NCBI RefSeq assembly: GCF_016909125.1
Contig: NZ_JAFBFD010000001.1
Coordinates: forward strand, 1 to 64,000
Source: Enterococcus lemanii
Lineage (GTDB): Bacteria; Bacillota; Bacilli; Lactobacillales; Enterococcaceae
DNA length: 64,000 nt
Direction: 5' to 3'
The notes beneath the pieces were generated by a model that saw nothing but the letters and a program-made list of their open reading frames with translations, had not been told where the DNA came from and searched no databases. The position numbers and the translations under genes were made by a program. Each line of letters begins with the position of its first letter. Position 1 is the stretch's first letter. Shown here piece by piece: positions 6,992 to 14,647 of this stretch.

Positions 6992-8557
6992 CTATCTCAC
7001 CACCTTTTCTTTCAGGGAGAGACCACATTTCAAATTGAATGTCAGCTCATCCCTGGAATTTACAATGATGTTCTCTACAAATTCTTCAAATAGTTCTTCC
7101 GTGTAGTCACCATTAAAATTATCTGCTGACACGTAATCAATGAGGTCCTTTATATCGTTTGCTCGTAAAACCCCACTCGTAAAGTTCGTTACCAGGTTTG
7201 TTTTTTCAGTTGTAAGATTTTTTATCTCACTATCCAAGACATTACGTTCCTGATTAAAAAGAGCTGGCTCAAGGAAACCTTTGGCCATCAGTGTAATAAG
7301 GGTGTTGCGTTCTTCCATGAGTTGCTCCATTCGCTTATCAATAGCATCCATTCTTTCACGGTCGCTTTCTTCATCGATTTGGCTAATTGATTTGAAAAGT
7401 GGCTCTAGGATTAGTTTGTTACTGAAAGCAAGCTTATTCATCATGGTTGTAAATGTGGCTTTGATTTCCCCATCTCGCAAGAACAACATGGAGCAACTCT
7501 CTTTGTCTTCGATATGACCGATGCAACTCCAAGCAATGTAACTCCTACCAACTGAGTAGTTTGTCTTTCTCCTAAAATTGCGACCACACTCTCCACAGAC
7601 CATCTTGCCACTTAGAGCATATCGATTAAGATAAACGTTCTTTTTCACGCCCTTACACTTCATCTTGGCTCTTTCATCAATGAGATCTTGTGCCTTAGCA
7701 AAGTCTTCTCTACTAATAATTGCTTCATGATTGTCCTTGTAATAGTACTGGTCTTTTTCGCCTGTATTTGGATGGCGATTGTAGTTACTATCGGTGTAAG
7801 TCTTTTGCAGCAAAACATCACCCATATATTTTTCATTTCTAAGCATGTCAATCACCGTGCCTGCACTCCAGTGATTACCTCTACTTGCAGGGATTTTGTC
7901 TTTGTTCAAACCTCTTGCTATGGTACTGCTACCTTTTCCAGATAGGAATTCAGAAAAAATACGTTTGATGATTTCAGCTTCATCTGAAACTATAAACATC
8001 TTGCCATCCGCCTTGGAATATCCATACGGTGTAGTACCAACATAACTGCCATTTTGAAATCTCTTTTGAATGGACCATGTTGAGTTTTGTGAAATAGATG
8101 CAGACTCTTCTGCAGCAAATCCAGAAAGGATAGAAAGCATGAGTTCACTTTCCATATCACCCGTATTTAGATTCTCTTTTTCAAAATAAATATAAACACC
8201 GATATCAATCAGTTTTCTTACTAACTCTAGACAATCTACTGTATTACGAGCAAAGCGGCTGATTGATTTGGTGATAATAAAATCAATCCGACCTTGCTTA
8301 CAATCTCGTATCATGCGGAGCAGTTCAGTCCGTTTCTCCATCTTGGTGCCGGAGATCCCTTCGTCATAATAAAGACCAGCAAACACCCATTCTGGATTAG
8401 ACTTAATATATCGCTCATAGTGTTCACGCTGTGCTTTAAGGCTTTCAAGCTGTTCATCACTATCGGTTGATACCCTGGCATAAGCTGCAACTCTAAGTTT
8501 AGTGTTGGATGGTTGCATTTGGGGCAGTTCATCTATTTTTGTTATCTTTTTCATCAT
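6992..8557 (-). CDS. Large serine recombinase (first of three)
   Basis: 521 residues, start MMKK after GCGAGGTGAG. The resolvase domain carries the catalytic Ser30 in YARVSTDSDEQ, with YDEGISGTK and [12 protein letters not shown]. The Recombinase domain contains TPYGYSKADGK and NEKYMGD; the zinc ribbon is CGECG...C......C near residues 320-365, followed by a coiled-coil stretch with REREMDAIDKRME-like charge pattern. It is related to, but distinct from, the 520-residue recombinase two genes on. It is the first gene of the recombinase operon and has the repeated element B just upstream. Confidence 0.92.
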   Translation of the reverse strand: MMKKITKIDELPQMQPSNTKLRVAAYARVSTDSDEQLESLKAQREHYERYIKSNPEWVFAGLYYDEGISGTKMEKRTELLRMIRDCKQGRIDFIITKSISRFARNTVDCLELVRKLIDIGVYIYFEKENLNTGDMESELMLSILSGFAAEESASISQNSTWSIQKRFQNGSYVGTTPYGYSKADGKMFIVSDEAEIIKRIFSEFLSGKGSSTIARGLNKDKIPASRGNHWSAGTVIDMLRNEKYMGDVLLQKTYTDSNYNRHPNTGEKDQYYYKDNHEAIISREDFAKAQDLIDERAKMKCKGVKKNVYLNRYALSGKMVCGECGRNFRRKTNYSVGRSYIAWSCIGHIEDKESCSMLFLRDGEIKATFTTMMNKLAFSNKLILEPLFKSISQIDEESDRERMDAIDKRMEQLMEERNTLITLMAKGFLEPALFNQERNVLDSEIKNLTTEKTNLVTNFTSGVLRANDIKDLIDYVSADNFNGDYTEELFEEFVENIIVNSRDELTFNLKCGLSLKEKVVR

Positions 8558-8578
8558 CTCACCTCGCTTTCGCCCATT

Positions 8579-8617
8579 ACATACATCACTCTAAAAGCTA
8601 TTAATAGCAAGCTTTTT
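8579..8617 (-). repeat. Repeated element B, copy 1
   Basis: 39-bp sequence that shares 30 positions with 32956-32994 without gaps. On the minus strand: AAAAAGCTTGCTAT, 8 variable, TTTAGAGTGAT, 1 variable, TATGT. It overlaps the stop end of the small gene at 8616 and lies 21 bp upstream of the first recombinase start. Confidence 0.6.
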
Positions 8618-8831
8618 AGGACATAATCTCGCCTAAACGGGGAGAGAATTTCTGCCTGTTCAAGGCTGATATTTTGTGTAATTCATCCGCTGTGATTTTG
8701 CCTTCTTTATATAGGTTTGCGACAATGCTCTCCGCTATGTGAAAGTCATATTCCTTTTGTAATTCTTCCTCTGTCATCTGATCGGTCTTACCCTTTAACG
8801 GACAACCATCTTTTACTTCATAAATGTTCAT
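8616..8831 (-). CDS. Small phage protein of unknown function (71 aa)
   Basis: Start placed at ATG 8831 (MNIYEVKDGCPLKGKTD), because AGGAGGTG lies 7 nt upstream; longer frames extend into the repeat element. The protein is acidic and mostly helical by composition (EEELQKEYDFHIAESIVANL), with no signal peptide or membrane segment. It lies between the polymerase gene and the recombinase operon and is preceded by element A, whose hairpin would hide its ribosome binding site. I do not recognise a family with certainty. Confidence 0.7.
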   Translation of the reverse strand: MNIYEVKDGCPLKGKTDQMTEEELQKEYDFHIAESIVANLYKEGKITADELHKISALNRQKFSPRLGEIMS

Positions 8832-8838
8832 AGAAAAA

Positions 8839-8877
8839 CACCTCCTACCTAGTAGCCATGGCAGGAGGTGAAATCTG
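8839..8877 (-). repeat. Repeated element A, copy 1, hairpin over a ribosome binding site
   Basis: CACCTCCT (8839-8846) and AGGAGGTG (8863-8870) form a perfect 8-bp stem around a 16-nt loop containing CTAGTAGCC. On the minus strand the second arm is the ribosome binding site of the gene starting at 8831. The core TACCTAGTAGCC and a nearby AATCTGA recur at 13139-13172 and 42712-42743. Confidence 0.65.
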
Positions 8878-8886
8878 ATGATTTCT

Positions 8887-10827
8887 TTAATCTTTTTGAT
8901 AAAAGTCACATTCATAGCCATCGGCGTCAAGAAGCAGCCCTTTTGCCCAAGGTGGCACTTGACTCATCTGTTTACATACTTCAGTAACCGCTATTTGAGG
9001 ATTCGCTTCAATAATTACTTCATCATGGACATGAGCCACAATTCTGTAATGACGGAGAGACTTCATTGCGTGCATCAAAATATCACGGGAGATGGCTTGA
9101 ACAATATTCTCTACAAACTTAGGACCGTAACTTTCAAGACGCTCCCATTTCTTTGTTCCACCTACTCCTTCATAGGTAACAGACTCACCACCAAACTGAT
9201 TCTCACCAATTCGAGGTTTTACATAGGCAAGCCTTCTGCCAGAGGGAAGAACGATAAAAAGCATGCCACTAAAACAATGAAACTCGATGCCATGGGTTTC
9301 TTGTGATTTGTTTTCCTTCACGCATTGTTTAGCCGCCCGATCTACATCCCACCAGAACTGTGTGATGTTGGGATTAGACATTCTCCAGGCATTCACAAGC
9401 GGTTTTAATTCTTCCTCTTCAAGCCCCATCTCTAATGCACCCATGGCTTTTAGCGCACCAACAGAACCACCATATCCAAGTGCCAATTCAGCAATTTTAC
9501 CCTTCTGTCTCAAGTGACCGTTCACGCCATGCTTTTCAACGGGAACACTGAACATCTGGGAGGCAGATGCACAGTAGATATCACCACCACTAGCAAATAC
9601 CTTTGTTCGCCATGCTTCGCCTGCAAGCCATGAAAGCACACGAGCCTCAATGGCTGAGAAGTCAGCCACAATAAACTTATGACCCACTCTAGGTACAAAG
9701 GCTGTACGAATCAGTTGTGAGAGGGTATCGGGTATATCTTCATAGAGCAGTTCTAGTGTTTCAACATCACCATTTCTGACAATAGTTCGCGCCTCTTTTA
9801 AGTCTGGCATATGGTTTTGAGGGAGGTTTTGTAATTGCACAAGCCTTCCGGCAAAACGTCCGGTTCTGTTTGCTCCATAAAACTGAAACATACCTCTAGC
9901 TCTTGAATCACTACAAACTGCATTTTCCATTGCTGTATATTTCTTTACCGAGGATTTTGCCAGTTGCTGACGAAGTGAAAGAACTTCATTTAGTTCACCA
10001 TCGGTTTCCTTAAGTTTCTCAGCGACAGCTTTTTTTCCGAGAGTCTCCATCTCTAGACCGTTTTCAGAAAGCCAGCTTTTCATCTGTTGTACAGAGTTTG
10101 GGTTATCGAGATTTGTTATCTGCTGCATGGCAGTTAGTAGTTTTTCATGAGATATGTCATCCATGGTAATGGCCTGCTTAACAAAATCCATATCCACCTT
10201 TATGCCTCGATCGTTGATTTCTTGATCGAGATGATACTCCTCCCAGATGTCCTCTGGTACTGGAAACTTAATCAAGCTTTGTTGTATCTGTATTTCTGCC
10301 TCCACATCACGTTTGTTATATACTTTAAACTGCTGCCATTTATCGATTTCATCAGTGGGTAGGTTACGGGTTCTACCACCATTTATTTTTGTTGGAGTAC
10401 ATGGAAGACAAAAATATCGTATCAGGTCTTTACCCTCCGTCAGCTTTTGCTTTTCAAGTCCTAGCACTGCACCTACACCTTCTAAAGAAAGAGGTAAACC
10501 CATATAGGCAGACCAAACCATGGAACATTTCCATGAGGAAGGATTTAGATAAGTCCCAGTGGGATAGCCCAAATAACGTGAAAGGCATACTCGCTCAAAC
10601 TGAGCATTAAATGCCCACTTCGTAATGGTTTCATCGGTTAAGGCATCTAGGATTTCTTTTGGAATCTTTTCTCCATTCATCAAATCGATGACCTTAACTT
10701 CATCACCGTCAACCGCATAACCAAACAGCATCACCTCAAAATCATCTGCTTCTACGTAACGATAAACACCACTTTTTTGTAGATTGGTAGAAGAATAGGT
10801 TTCTATATCAATTTCTAAGTTTTTCAT
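8887..10827 (-). CDS. Phage DNA polymerase, Pol I (family A) type
   Basis: 646 residues from ATG 10827 (MKNLEIDIETYSS), chosen for AAAGGTGG five nt upstream. The DIETYS motif at the N-terminus is the ExoI motif of a 3'-5' proofreading domain. Polymerase motif A is VADFSAIEARVLSWLAGE, motif B KIAELALGYGGSVGALKAMG, motif C HVHDEVIIE near the C-terminus. It copies phage DNA. It forms a replication set with the SSB-like and RecB-like proteins encoded just upstream, from which a terminator hairpin separates it. Confidence 0.93.
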   Translation of the reverse strand: MKNLEIDIETYSSTNLQKSGVYRYVEADDFEVMLFGYAVDGDEVKVIDLMNGEKIPKEILDALTDETITKWAFNAQFERVCLSRYLGYPTGTYLNPSSWKCSMVWSAYMGLPLSLEGVGAVLGLEKQKLTEGKDLIRYFCLPCTPTKINGGRTRNLPTDEIDKWQQFKVYNKRDVEAEIQIQQSLIKFPVPEDIWEEYHLDQEINDRGIKVDMDFVKQAITMDDISHEKLLTAMQQITNLDNPNSVQQMKSWLSENGLEMETLGKKAVAEKLKETDGELNEVLSLRQQLAKSSVKKYTAMENAVCSDSRARGMFQFYGANRTGRFAGRLVQLQNLPQNHMPDLKEARTIVRNGDVETLELLYEDIPDTLSQLIRTAFVPRVGHKFIVADFSAIEARVLSWLAGEAWRTKVFASGGDIYCASASQMFSVPVEKHGVNGHLRQKGKIAELALGYGGSVGALKAMGALEMGLEEEELKPLVNAWRMSNPNITQFWWDVDRAAKQCVKENKSQETHGIEFHCFSGMLFIVLPSGRRLAYVKPRIGENQFGGESVTYEGVGGTKKWERLESYGPKFVENIVQAISRDILMHAMKSLRHYRIVAHVHDEVIIEANPQIAVTEVCKQMSQVPPWAKGLLLDADGYECDFYQKD

Positions 10828-10847
10828 AGCTACCACCTTTCCTAAAT

Positions 10848-10880
10848 GAAAAAGGTGGCAGAGGGAAGTCCTCCACCACC
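10848..10880 (-). terminator. Hairpin terminator after the SSB-like gene
   Basis: GGTGG-CA-GAGG-gaagt-CCTC-CA-CCACC forms a two-part stem (10854-10880) and five T follow on the minus strand (10849-10853). It lies between the SSB-like gene and the polymerase gene, so the polymerase may be made by read-through or from its own promoter. Confidence 0.6.
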
Positions 10881-10899
10881 GTCAAGTTTATTGTTTCTA

Positions 10900-11451
10900 T
10901 TAGGCAAGGAAGTCATCATCTACAAGAGTCGTAAAATCATCTACTGCAGAAGTCTTACCACCTAGAGGTTCTCCGTCTCTAATTTTTTGAATGTTACCAA
11001 GGCCACAAGCTACACCTTTATTACCATTTGAGTTGAAGGCATAGAAGTTAAGTGAAACCCTGCCATAACAACCGCTGTACACCTCACTGCGATCCATAAT
11101 CGGCTTAACACTTTTATCTACAATCTGTGGCGCTGTCTTGCTATTCGCATTGATGAAGTAATGGCCTTTATAAGCCTCATCATCACGCTCTACATCACCA
11201 TCACGCAGCGGTAGTTTAATGGCTGCCTTATTTGGTTTCTTACCACCAAACTTTGCGATACCTTCCTCAATGGCAGCATCAACTGCTGCATGGATAGCAT
11301 TAATGGTTTCCTTGTCATCCTTTGGAATAAGGACGGATACGCTGTACTTTTCCGCACCACCATTAATGGATACAGGCTCCCAACCGTGGAAGTAAGAAAA
11401 TCTTGAGTTTACACCTGTGATAACTTTTGTCTTGTTTTGCATATTTGCCAT
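10900..11451 (-). CDS. Single-stranded DNA-binding protein, DUF2815
   Basis: 183 residues. The pattern TKVITGVNSRFSYFH, YSVSVLIPKDD, YKGHYFINANS, YSGCYGRVSLNFYAF and an acidic C-terminus (VDDFTTLVDDDFLA) matches DUF2815 proteins, which are T7 gp2.5-like ssDNA-binding proteins of Gram-positive phages. The acidic tail would contact the polymerase. It follows the DUF2800 gene by 5 bp, the standard pairing in this phage group. Confidence 0.85.
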   Translation of the reverse strand: MANMQNKTKVITGVNSRFSYFHGWEPVSINGGAEKYSVSVLIPKDDKETINAIHAAVDAAIEEGIAKFGGKKPNKAAIKLPLRDGDVERDDEAYKGHYFINANSKTAPQIVDKSVKPIMDRSEVYSGCYGRVSLNFYAFNSNGNKGVACGLGNIQKIRDGEPLGGKTSAVDDFTTLVDDDFLA

Positions 11452-11456
11452 AATAT

Positions 11457-12593
11457 TTAATCCTCCATAATTTCGTTAAATTCGTTTTTAGCATCTGCTA
11501 CGTTCATTGCCGGTCTTTTATCTGAGTTTGGAACAAGAGTCGGCTTACCCGGTGGTTTGTAAATGAGGTCACCGAGGAGTTCCTCAAATTTGGATTTACC
11601 CATCAGTTTTTGCATCTCTGTCAGCGGAATAAGGCTCTTTCTGTAAATGTCCTTATATCCACCTGCCACGGCTTTTTCTGCAATGGCTCCTTCATCTTTG
11701 TACTTGCGAACCGAGCGACCTTCCACAACTTTAAAACCGTTCCACTCTTTACCGTGATTGACTGCTGCATCAGTGGCATAGGCTGTTATTTCATTCGCCC
11801 ACTTGGTAAGGTCGGGAAGAATAAGTAAGATTTCTTCTATCTCAGCATCCGTCAGCAGAGGTGGCATCTTGAATTCTTTCTCTGCAAGTTTTAGCTTTTC
11901 TTCGGCTCTGGCCCGACATCTGTTTGCCGCTTTACAGAAGGTACACCATGGACCGGGGATGTATTCACCCTCACCGTTGAAGGCTTTGTCAGCTCTGGGC
12001 TTTAGTTCCTCTTCCGCCCAGCCTTTTAGTTCTTCCACCGGTATTGTCCAGGTGCTGACATTTTCTCTTCTAGGCTGAAAGATCGTCATGGACACTTCTT
12101 TAATGTCGTACAGGTGATCATAGATTCCAAGTGCTCCTAGGGCATAGAGCTTCATCTGTGGATTGTCCACTGCATCAACTAGCACACCCAGTCCATATTT
12201 AAAGTCTACGATGTGAAGTCTGTCATCTGAAATGATTACACAGTCTCCTGTCCCAAAACCATCTGGAACATAACAAGAGAAGTCAAGATGTTGTTCAATA
12301 AGAACGATAGGATCTGTGCAAGACTTTCTTGCAAGTTCCACCTGCTCCATAACGAAGTCCACGTAAGCATCTGTACATTCCTCCATCTCATCAGAGTTAT
12401 ACTCAGAGATAGGTCGCTGACTTCTCATATGAAGTGCCTTTTTTAGTTTGTGTTCACACAGGTCATGAGCCGCTGTGCCTTCTTTTGCTGCCTCACCACT
12501 TTGGTCTTCAAACTCCAGTTCAAGTCTTGCAGAGGGTAGGCAGTTGAGCCACCTGTGGGATGAGGATGCAGATAATATTGCATGATTACCCAT
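11457..12593 (-). CDS. DUF2800 protein, RecB/Cas4-like PD-(D/E)XK nuclease
   Basis: 378 residues from ATG 12593 (MGNHAILSASSSHRWLNC), preceded by GGAGCTTGGAA. The nuclease core is seen as GTGDCVIISDDRLHIVDFKYG (Asp and DxK residues), with an N-terminal EGTAAHDLCEHKL helix and a C-terminal cysteine cluster PWCTFCKAANRCRARA that may bind an iron-sulphur cluster, as in Cas4/AddB-like enzymes. Its partner DUF2815 is next. It probably acts in phage recombination and replication as an exonuclease; that job is inferred from family and context. Confidence 0.85.
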   Translation of the reverse strand: MGNHAILSASSSHRWLNCLPSARLELEFEDQSGEAAKEGTAAHDLCEHKLKKALHMRSQRPISEYNSDEMEECTDAYVDFVMEQVELARKSCTDPIVLIEQHLDFSCYVPDGFGTGDCVIISDDRLHIVDFKYGLGVLVDAVDNPQMKLYALGALGIYDHLYDIKEVSMTIFQPRRENVSTWTIPVEELKGWAEEELKPRADKAFNGEGEYIPGPWCTFCKAANRCRARAEEKLKLAEKEFKMPPLLTDAEIEEILLILPDLTKWANEITAYATDAAVNHGKEWNGFKVVEGRSVRKYKDEGAIAEKAVAGGYKDIYRKSLIPLTEMQKLMGKSKFEELLGDLIYKPPGKPTLVPNSDKRPAMNVADAKNEFNEIMED

Positions 12594-12903
12594 TTCCAAG
12601 CTCCTCCGCATCTTTCAAGATGTCAGAATAATAAGCCTTATCAACAGCACTTAACTTGTCTGCACCATACTTCTGAATGAGTCCTCGCACTTCGGCGGTA
12701 AATCCAAGTTGGCTCTTTTCAGCAAGTACCATACGCACTTTTTCAAGCGGGATATCCGGCTCTTTTACTGGTTCTTGTTCCGTTGCAGCTTTTGCAAATG
12801 GAGCAGGATCTCCTTCTGTCATCGCATCGCAAACTGCCTGTATGCTGTCAGCAAGACTTCGCATATCATTGACCACTTCAAGCAGTAATTTTATTTTGCT
12901 CAA
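12586..12903 (-). CDS. Phage protein of unknown function (105 aa)
   Basis: TTG start at 12903 with AAAGGAGGAACTGACC ahead; it overlaps the next gene by a few codons. It begins with a helix (SKIKLLLEVVNDMRSLADSIQ) and has a proline- and glutamate-rich middle (PAPFAKAATEQEPVKEPDIP). The second half (EVRGLIQKYGADKLSAVDKAYYSDILKDAEEL) looks like the LEKVRAVLA...LIxKYGAxKLS type seen beside DUF2800 genes in phage replication modules. Function unknown. Confidence 0.75.
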   Translation of the reverse strand: MSKIKLLLEVVNDMRSLADSIQAVCDAMTEGDPAPFAKAATEQEPVKEPDIPLEKVRMVLAEKSQLGFTAEVRGLIQKYGADKLSAVDKAYYSDILKDAEELGNG

Positions 12904-13096
12904 GGTCAGTTCCTCCTTTCGTCATTTCACAGATAGAGAGTTCCTCGATGCTATCTCCAGGGATCACAATCGTTACACGCTGTTTACTCCCTAAAAGAAA
13001 GCGAAGAATTCGTTCCCTTACGGACACATTACGGTAGGTAACAAGTCCGCCTGTCTGTGGTTTCTTAGAAACACTAATTTTGAGATTGTGTTTCAT
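12878..13096 (-). CDS. Small basic phage protein (72 aa)
   Basis: Start placed at ATG 13096 (MKHNLKISVSKKP), six nt after GAGGTG. A 75-residue version would begin at GTG 13105 but leave no spacing. It reads ...GGLVTYRNVSVRERILRFLLGSKQRVTIVIPGDSI..., basic with a beta-rich centre. Similar small proteins stand at the head of DUF2800/DUF2815 replication operons in phages of Clostridia and streptococci. Function unknown. Confidence 0.7.
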   Translation of the reverse strand: MKHNLKISVSKKPQTGGLVTYRNVSVRERILRFLLGSKQRVTIVIPGDSIEELSICEMTKGGTDLEQNKITA

Positions 13097-13129
13097 ATCC
13101 ATCACCTCTTTCCAAAGGGCGATTTATTT

Positions 13130-13175
13130 GTTGCCCTCTACCTAGTAGCCACGGGAGGTGATAGAATCTGACGGT
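13130..13175 (-). repeat. Repeated element A, copy 2
   Basis: Shares CTACCTAGTAGCC and GGAGGTG...AATCTGACGGTTT with the copies near 8850 and 42720. In this copy the RBS-pairing stem is weaker, and a second small hairpin (GGGC...GCCC) lies between the element and the gene starting at 13096. It stands between the lysin terminator and the replication operon. Confidence 0.6.
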
Positions 13176-13177
13176 TT

Positions 13178-13222
13178 AGAAAAAAAGAATGCCTACCAAA
13201 GAGAAATACTCCTTGATAGGCA
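13178..13222 (-). terminator. Intrinsic terminator after the lysin gene
   Basis: Minus strand TGCCTATCAA ... TTGGTAGGCA is a 10-position stem with one mismatch, followed by TTCTTTTTTTC. It closes the late (lysis) operon. Confidence 0.8.
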
Positions 13223-13235
13223 ATCTTACTAGTTC

Positions 13236-14174
13236 TTATTTCAAGAGTTCATTGACCCTTTTTTGTACCGAAATGTAGTCATAACCGGCATTTGTAAGTT
13301 TGTTTTTTCGATCTTGTCCGTTACCCCAATCGCCACGAATGACTTCCTTTGCGATGGCATCAATAGACTTTTTACTAGATAACATTTCATTGACCTTTGA
13401 TTGCACTGCCACATAATCATAGCCTGCATCCGTTAAGCGTTTCTTTCGTTCTTCACCATTACCCCACAAGCCTTGAATGACTTCCTTGGCCAGCGTCTCG
13501 ATCGATTTCTTTTCTGTAGGAGCAGGTATATTTTCTTCTTTACCAAGATGATTAAGCCCTGCACTTTGGATAATCGCTTTGTAATCTTTATAGGCATAGT
13601 TCATGTCTAAGTTTCCTGAGTAACCACTTAGTTTACCTTTGCTTGTGTACTGCCAGATACCATGACGAAGAGTCGGTTCTTTACTGGACCACTGAGCGAC
13701 CCAGAAATCATAAGGTTCTAGACGATCCAGTTCTGTTAAATCTTGAAACCAAGAACTAGACGCATAGATGCCGGAATAGTAGCCAGCACTTTCTACGGTT
13801 GCACAAAAGCCTACTAAAGCATCGGTAATGGCTTTCTTGCCACTTGGCCGCTGGTGATAATTATCCTCTGTATCAATAAATACGGGATAAGAGATGGTCT
13901 TGCCTTTGATAATTTCTAGGCATTTCTTCGCTTCTGCTACGCCTTTGGCATTAGTATTCGCACAGCTGTACCAGTAAACACCGATAGGAATACCTCTCTC
14001 GTGAAAGGCTTTGTAGTGTTGTTCAAAGGCATCATCCTTGTGCAAACTTACTCCTGTACCGTGGCCCGTATATCCTGCTCGAAGGATGACAAAATCAACT
14101 TCTTTTGCAAGTTGGTCATAGTTTATCTGACTTGGTTTTTGCCACGTACTGATATCAATTCCTTTAGTTTTCAT
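13236..14174 (-). CDS. Endolysin: GH25 lysozyme with two Cpl-7 wall-binding repeats
   Basis: 312 residues. The GH25 muramidase domain (about 1-200) starts KGIDISTWQKP and has YPVFIDTED (the D and E catalytic pair), GYYSGIYAS and DFWVAQW. Two C-terminal repeats (about 229-270 and 272-312), each with AKEVI-x-G-x-WGNG-x-x-R and AGYDY, are Cpl-7/CW_7 domains that bind muropeptides. No signal peptide is present, so export depends on the holin encoded 2 bp upstream. It cuts the glycan chain of peptidoglycan for host lysis. Confidence 0.95.
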   Translation of the reverse strand: MKTKGIDISTWQKPSQINYDQLAKEVDFVILRAGYTGHGTGVSLHKDDAFEQHYKAFHERGIPIGVYWYSCANTNAKGVAEAKKCLEIIKGKTISYPVFIDTEDNYHQRPSGKKAITDALVGFCATVESAGYYSGIYASSSWFQDLTELDRLEPYDFWVAQWSSKEPTLRHGIWQYTSKGKLSGYSGNLDMNYAYKDYKAIIQSAGLNHLGKEENIPAPTEKKSIETLAKEVIQGLWGNGEERKKRLTDAGYDYVAVQSKVNEMLSSKKSIDAIAKEVIRGDWGNGQDRKNKLTNAGYDYISVQKRVNELLK

Positions 14175-14176
14175 GA

Positions 14177-14587
14177 TTATTCCTCCTTGTCGCTCTTGTT
14201 ATGAAGCTGTTCTAATACATCTTTTAGTTTTTCTGGGATAGGTAGTCCAAGGTGAGCTGAATTTTCTAACAGCGAAATTCCCTCATTTGATAGATAGAAG
14301 AAAACAATCGCTGTTCTTAGTACGCTCCCATCACCAATCACATAAACGTCTAAAATATTGGCTACACCCACTAAAACAAAAATCAGCACTTTACGGCTGA
14401 TTCCGATAAATCCCACTTCACTTGATAGGGTCTTATCAGCGATTGCACATAAGACACCTGTTAGATAGTCGATGACTACAAAGACTAGTAGCGCATATAA
14501 AAATCCGTCTGCTCCTCCTAAAAACCATCCGAAGAATCCACCGATTGCTGTTATCACAACTTGGATCCAGTTCCATATTTCTTTCAT
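14177..14587 (-). CDS. Phage holin, Cph1/TcdE-like family
   Basis: 136 residues from ATG 14587 (MKEIWNWIQVVITAIGG), with AAAGGAGGAATTTAAA ahead. Several hydrophobic segments are visible: about 8-28 (VVITAIGGFFGWFLGG), 32-55 (FLYALLVFVVIDYLTGVLCAI) and 70-95, with KVLIFVLVGVANILD. The DYLTGVLCAI and YLSNEGISLLENSAHLGLP segments are hallmarks of the toxin-secretion/phage-lysis holin family. It permeabilises the membrane for the lysin encoded next. Confidence 0.92.
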   Translation of the reverse strand: MKEIWNWIQVVITAIGGFFGWFLGGADGFLYALLVFVVIDYLTGVLCAIADKTLSSEVGFIGISRKVLIFVLVGVANILDVYVIGDGSVLRTAIVFFYLSNEGISLLENSAHLGLPIPEKLKDVLEQLHNKSDKEE

Positions 14588-14612
14588 TTTAAATTCCTCC
14601 TTTTGATGAAAT

Positions 14613-14641
14613 AAAAAGAACACCTACTTTTGCAGATGTTC
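14613..14641 (-). terminator. Hairpin terminator between tail and lysis genes
   Basis: Minus strand GAACATCT ... AGGTGTTC (one G-T pair) followed by TTTTTATTTC. It lies between the GH18 gene stop and the holin start. It may only reduce read-through into the lysis genes. Confidence 0.65.
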
Positions 14642-14647
14642 CTTTGA

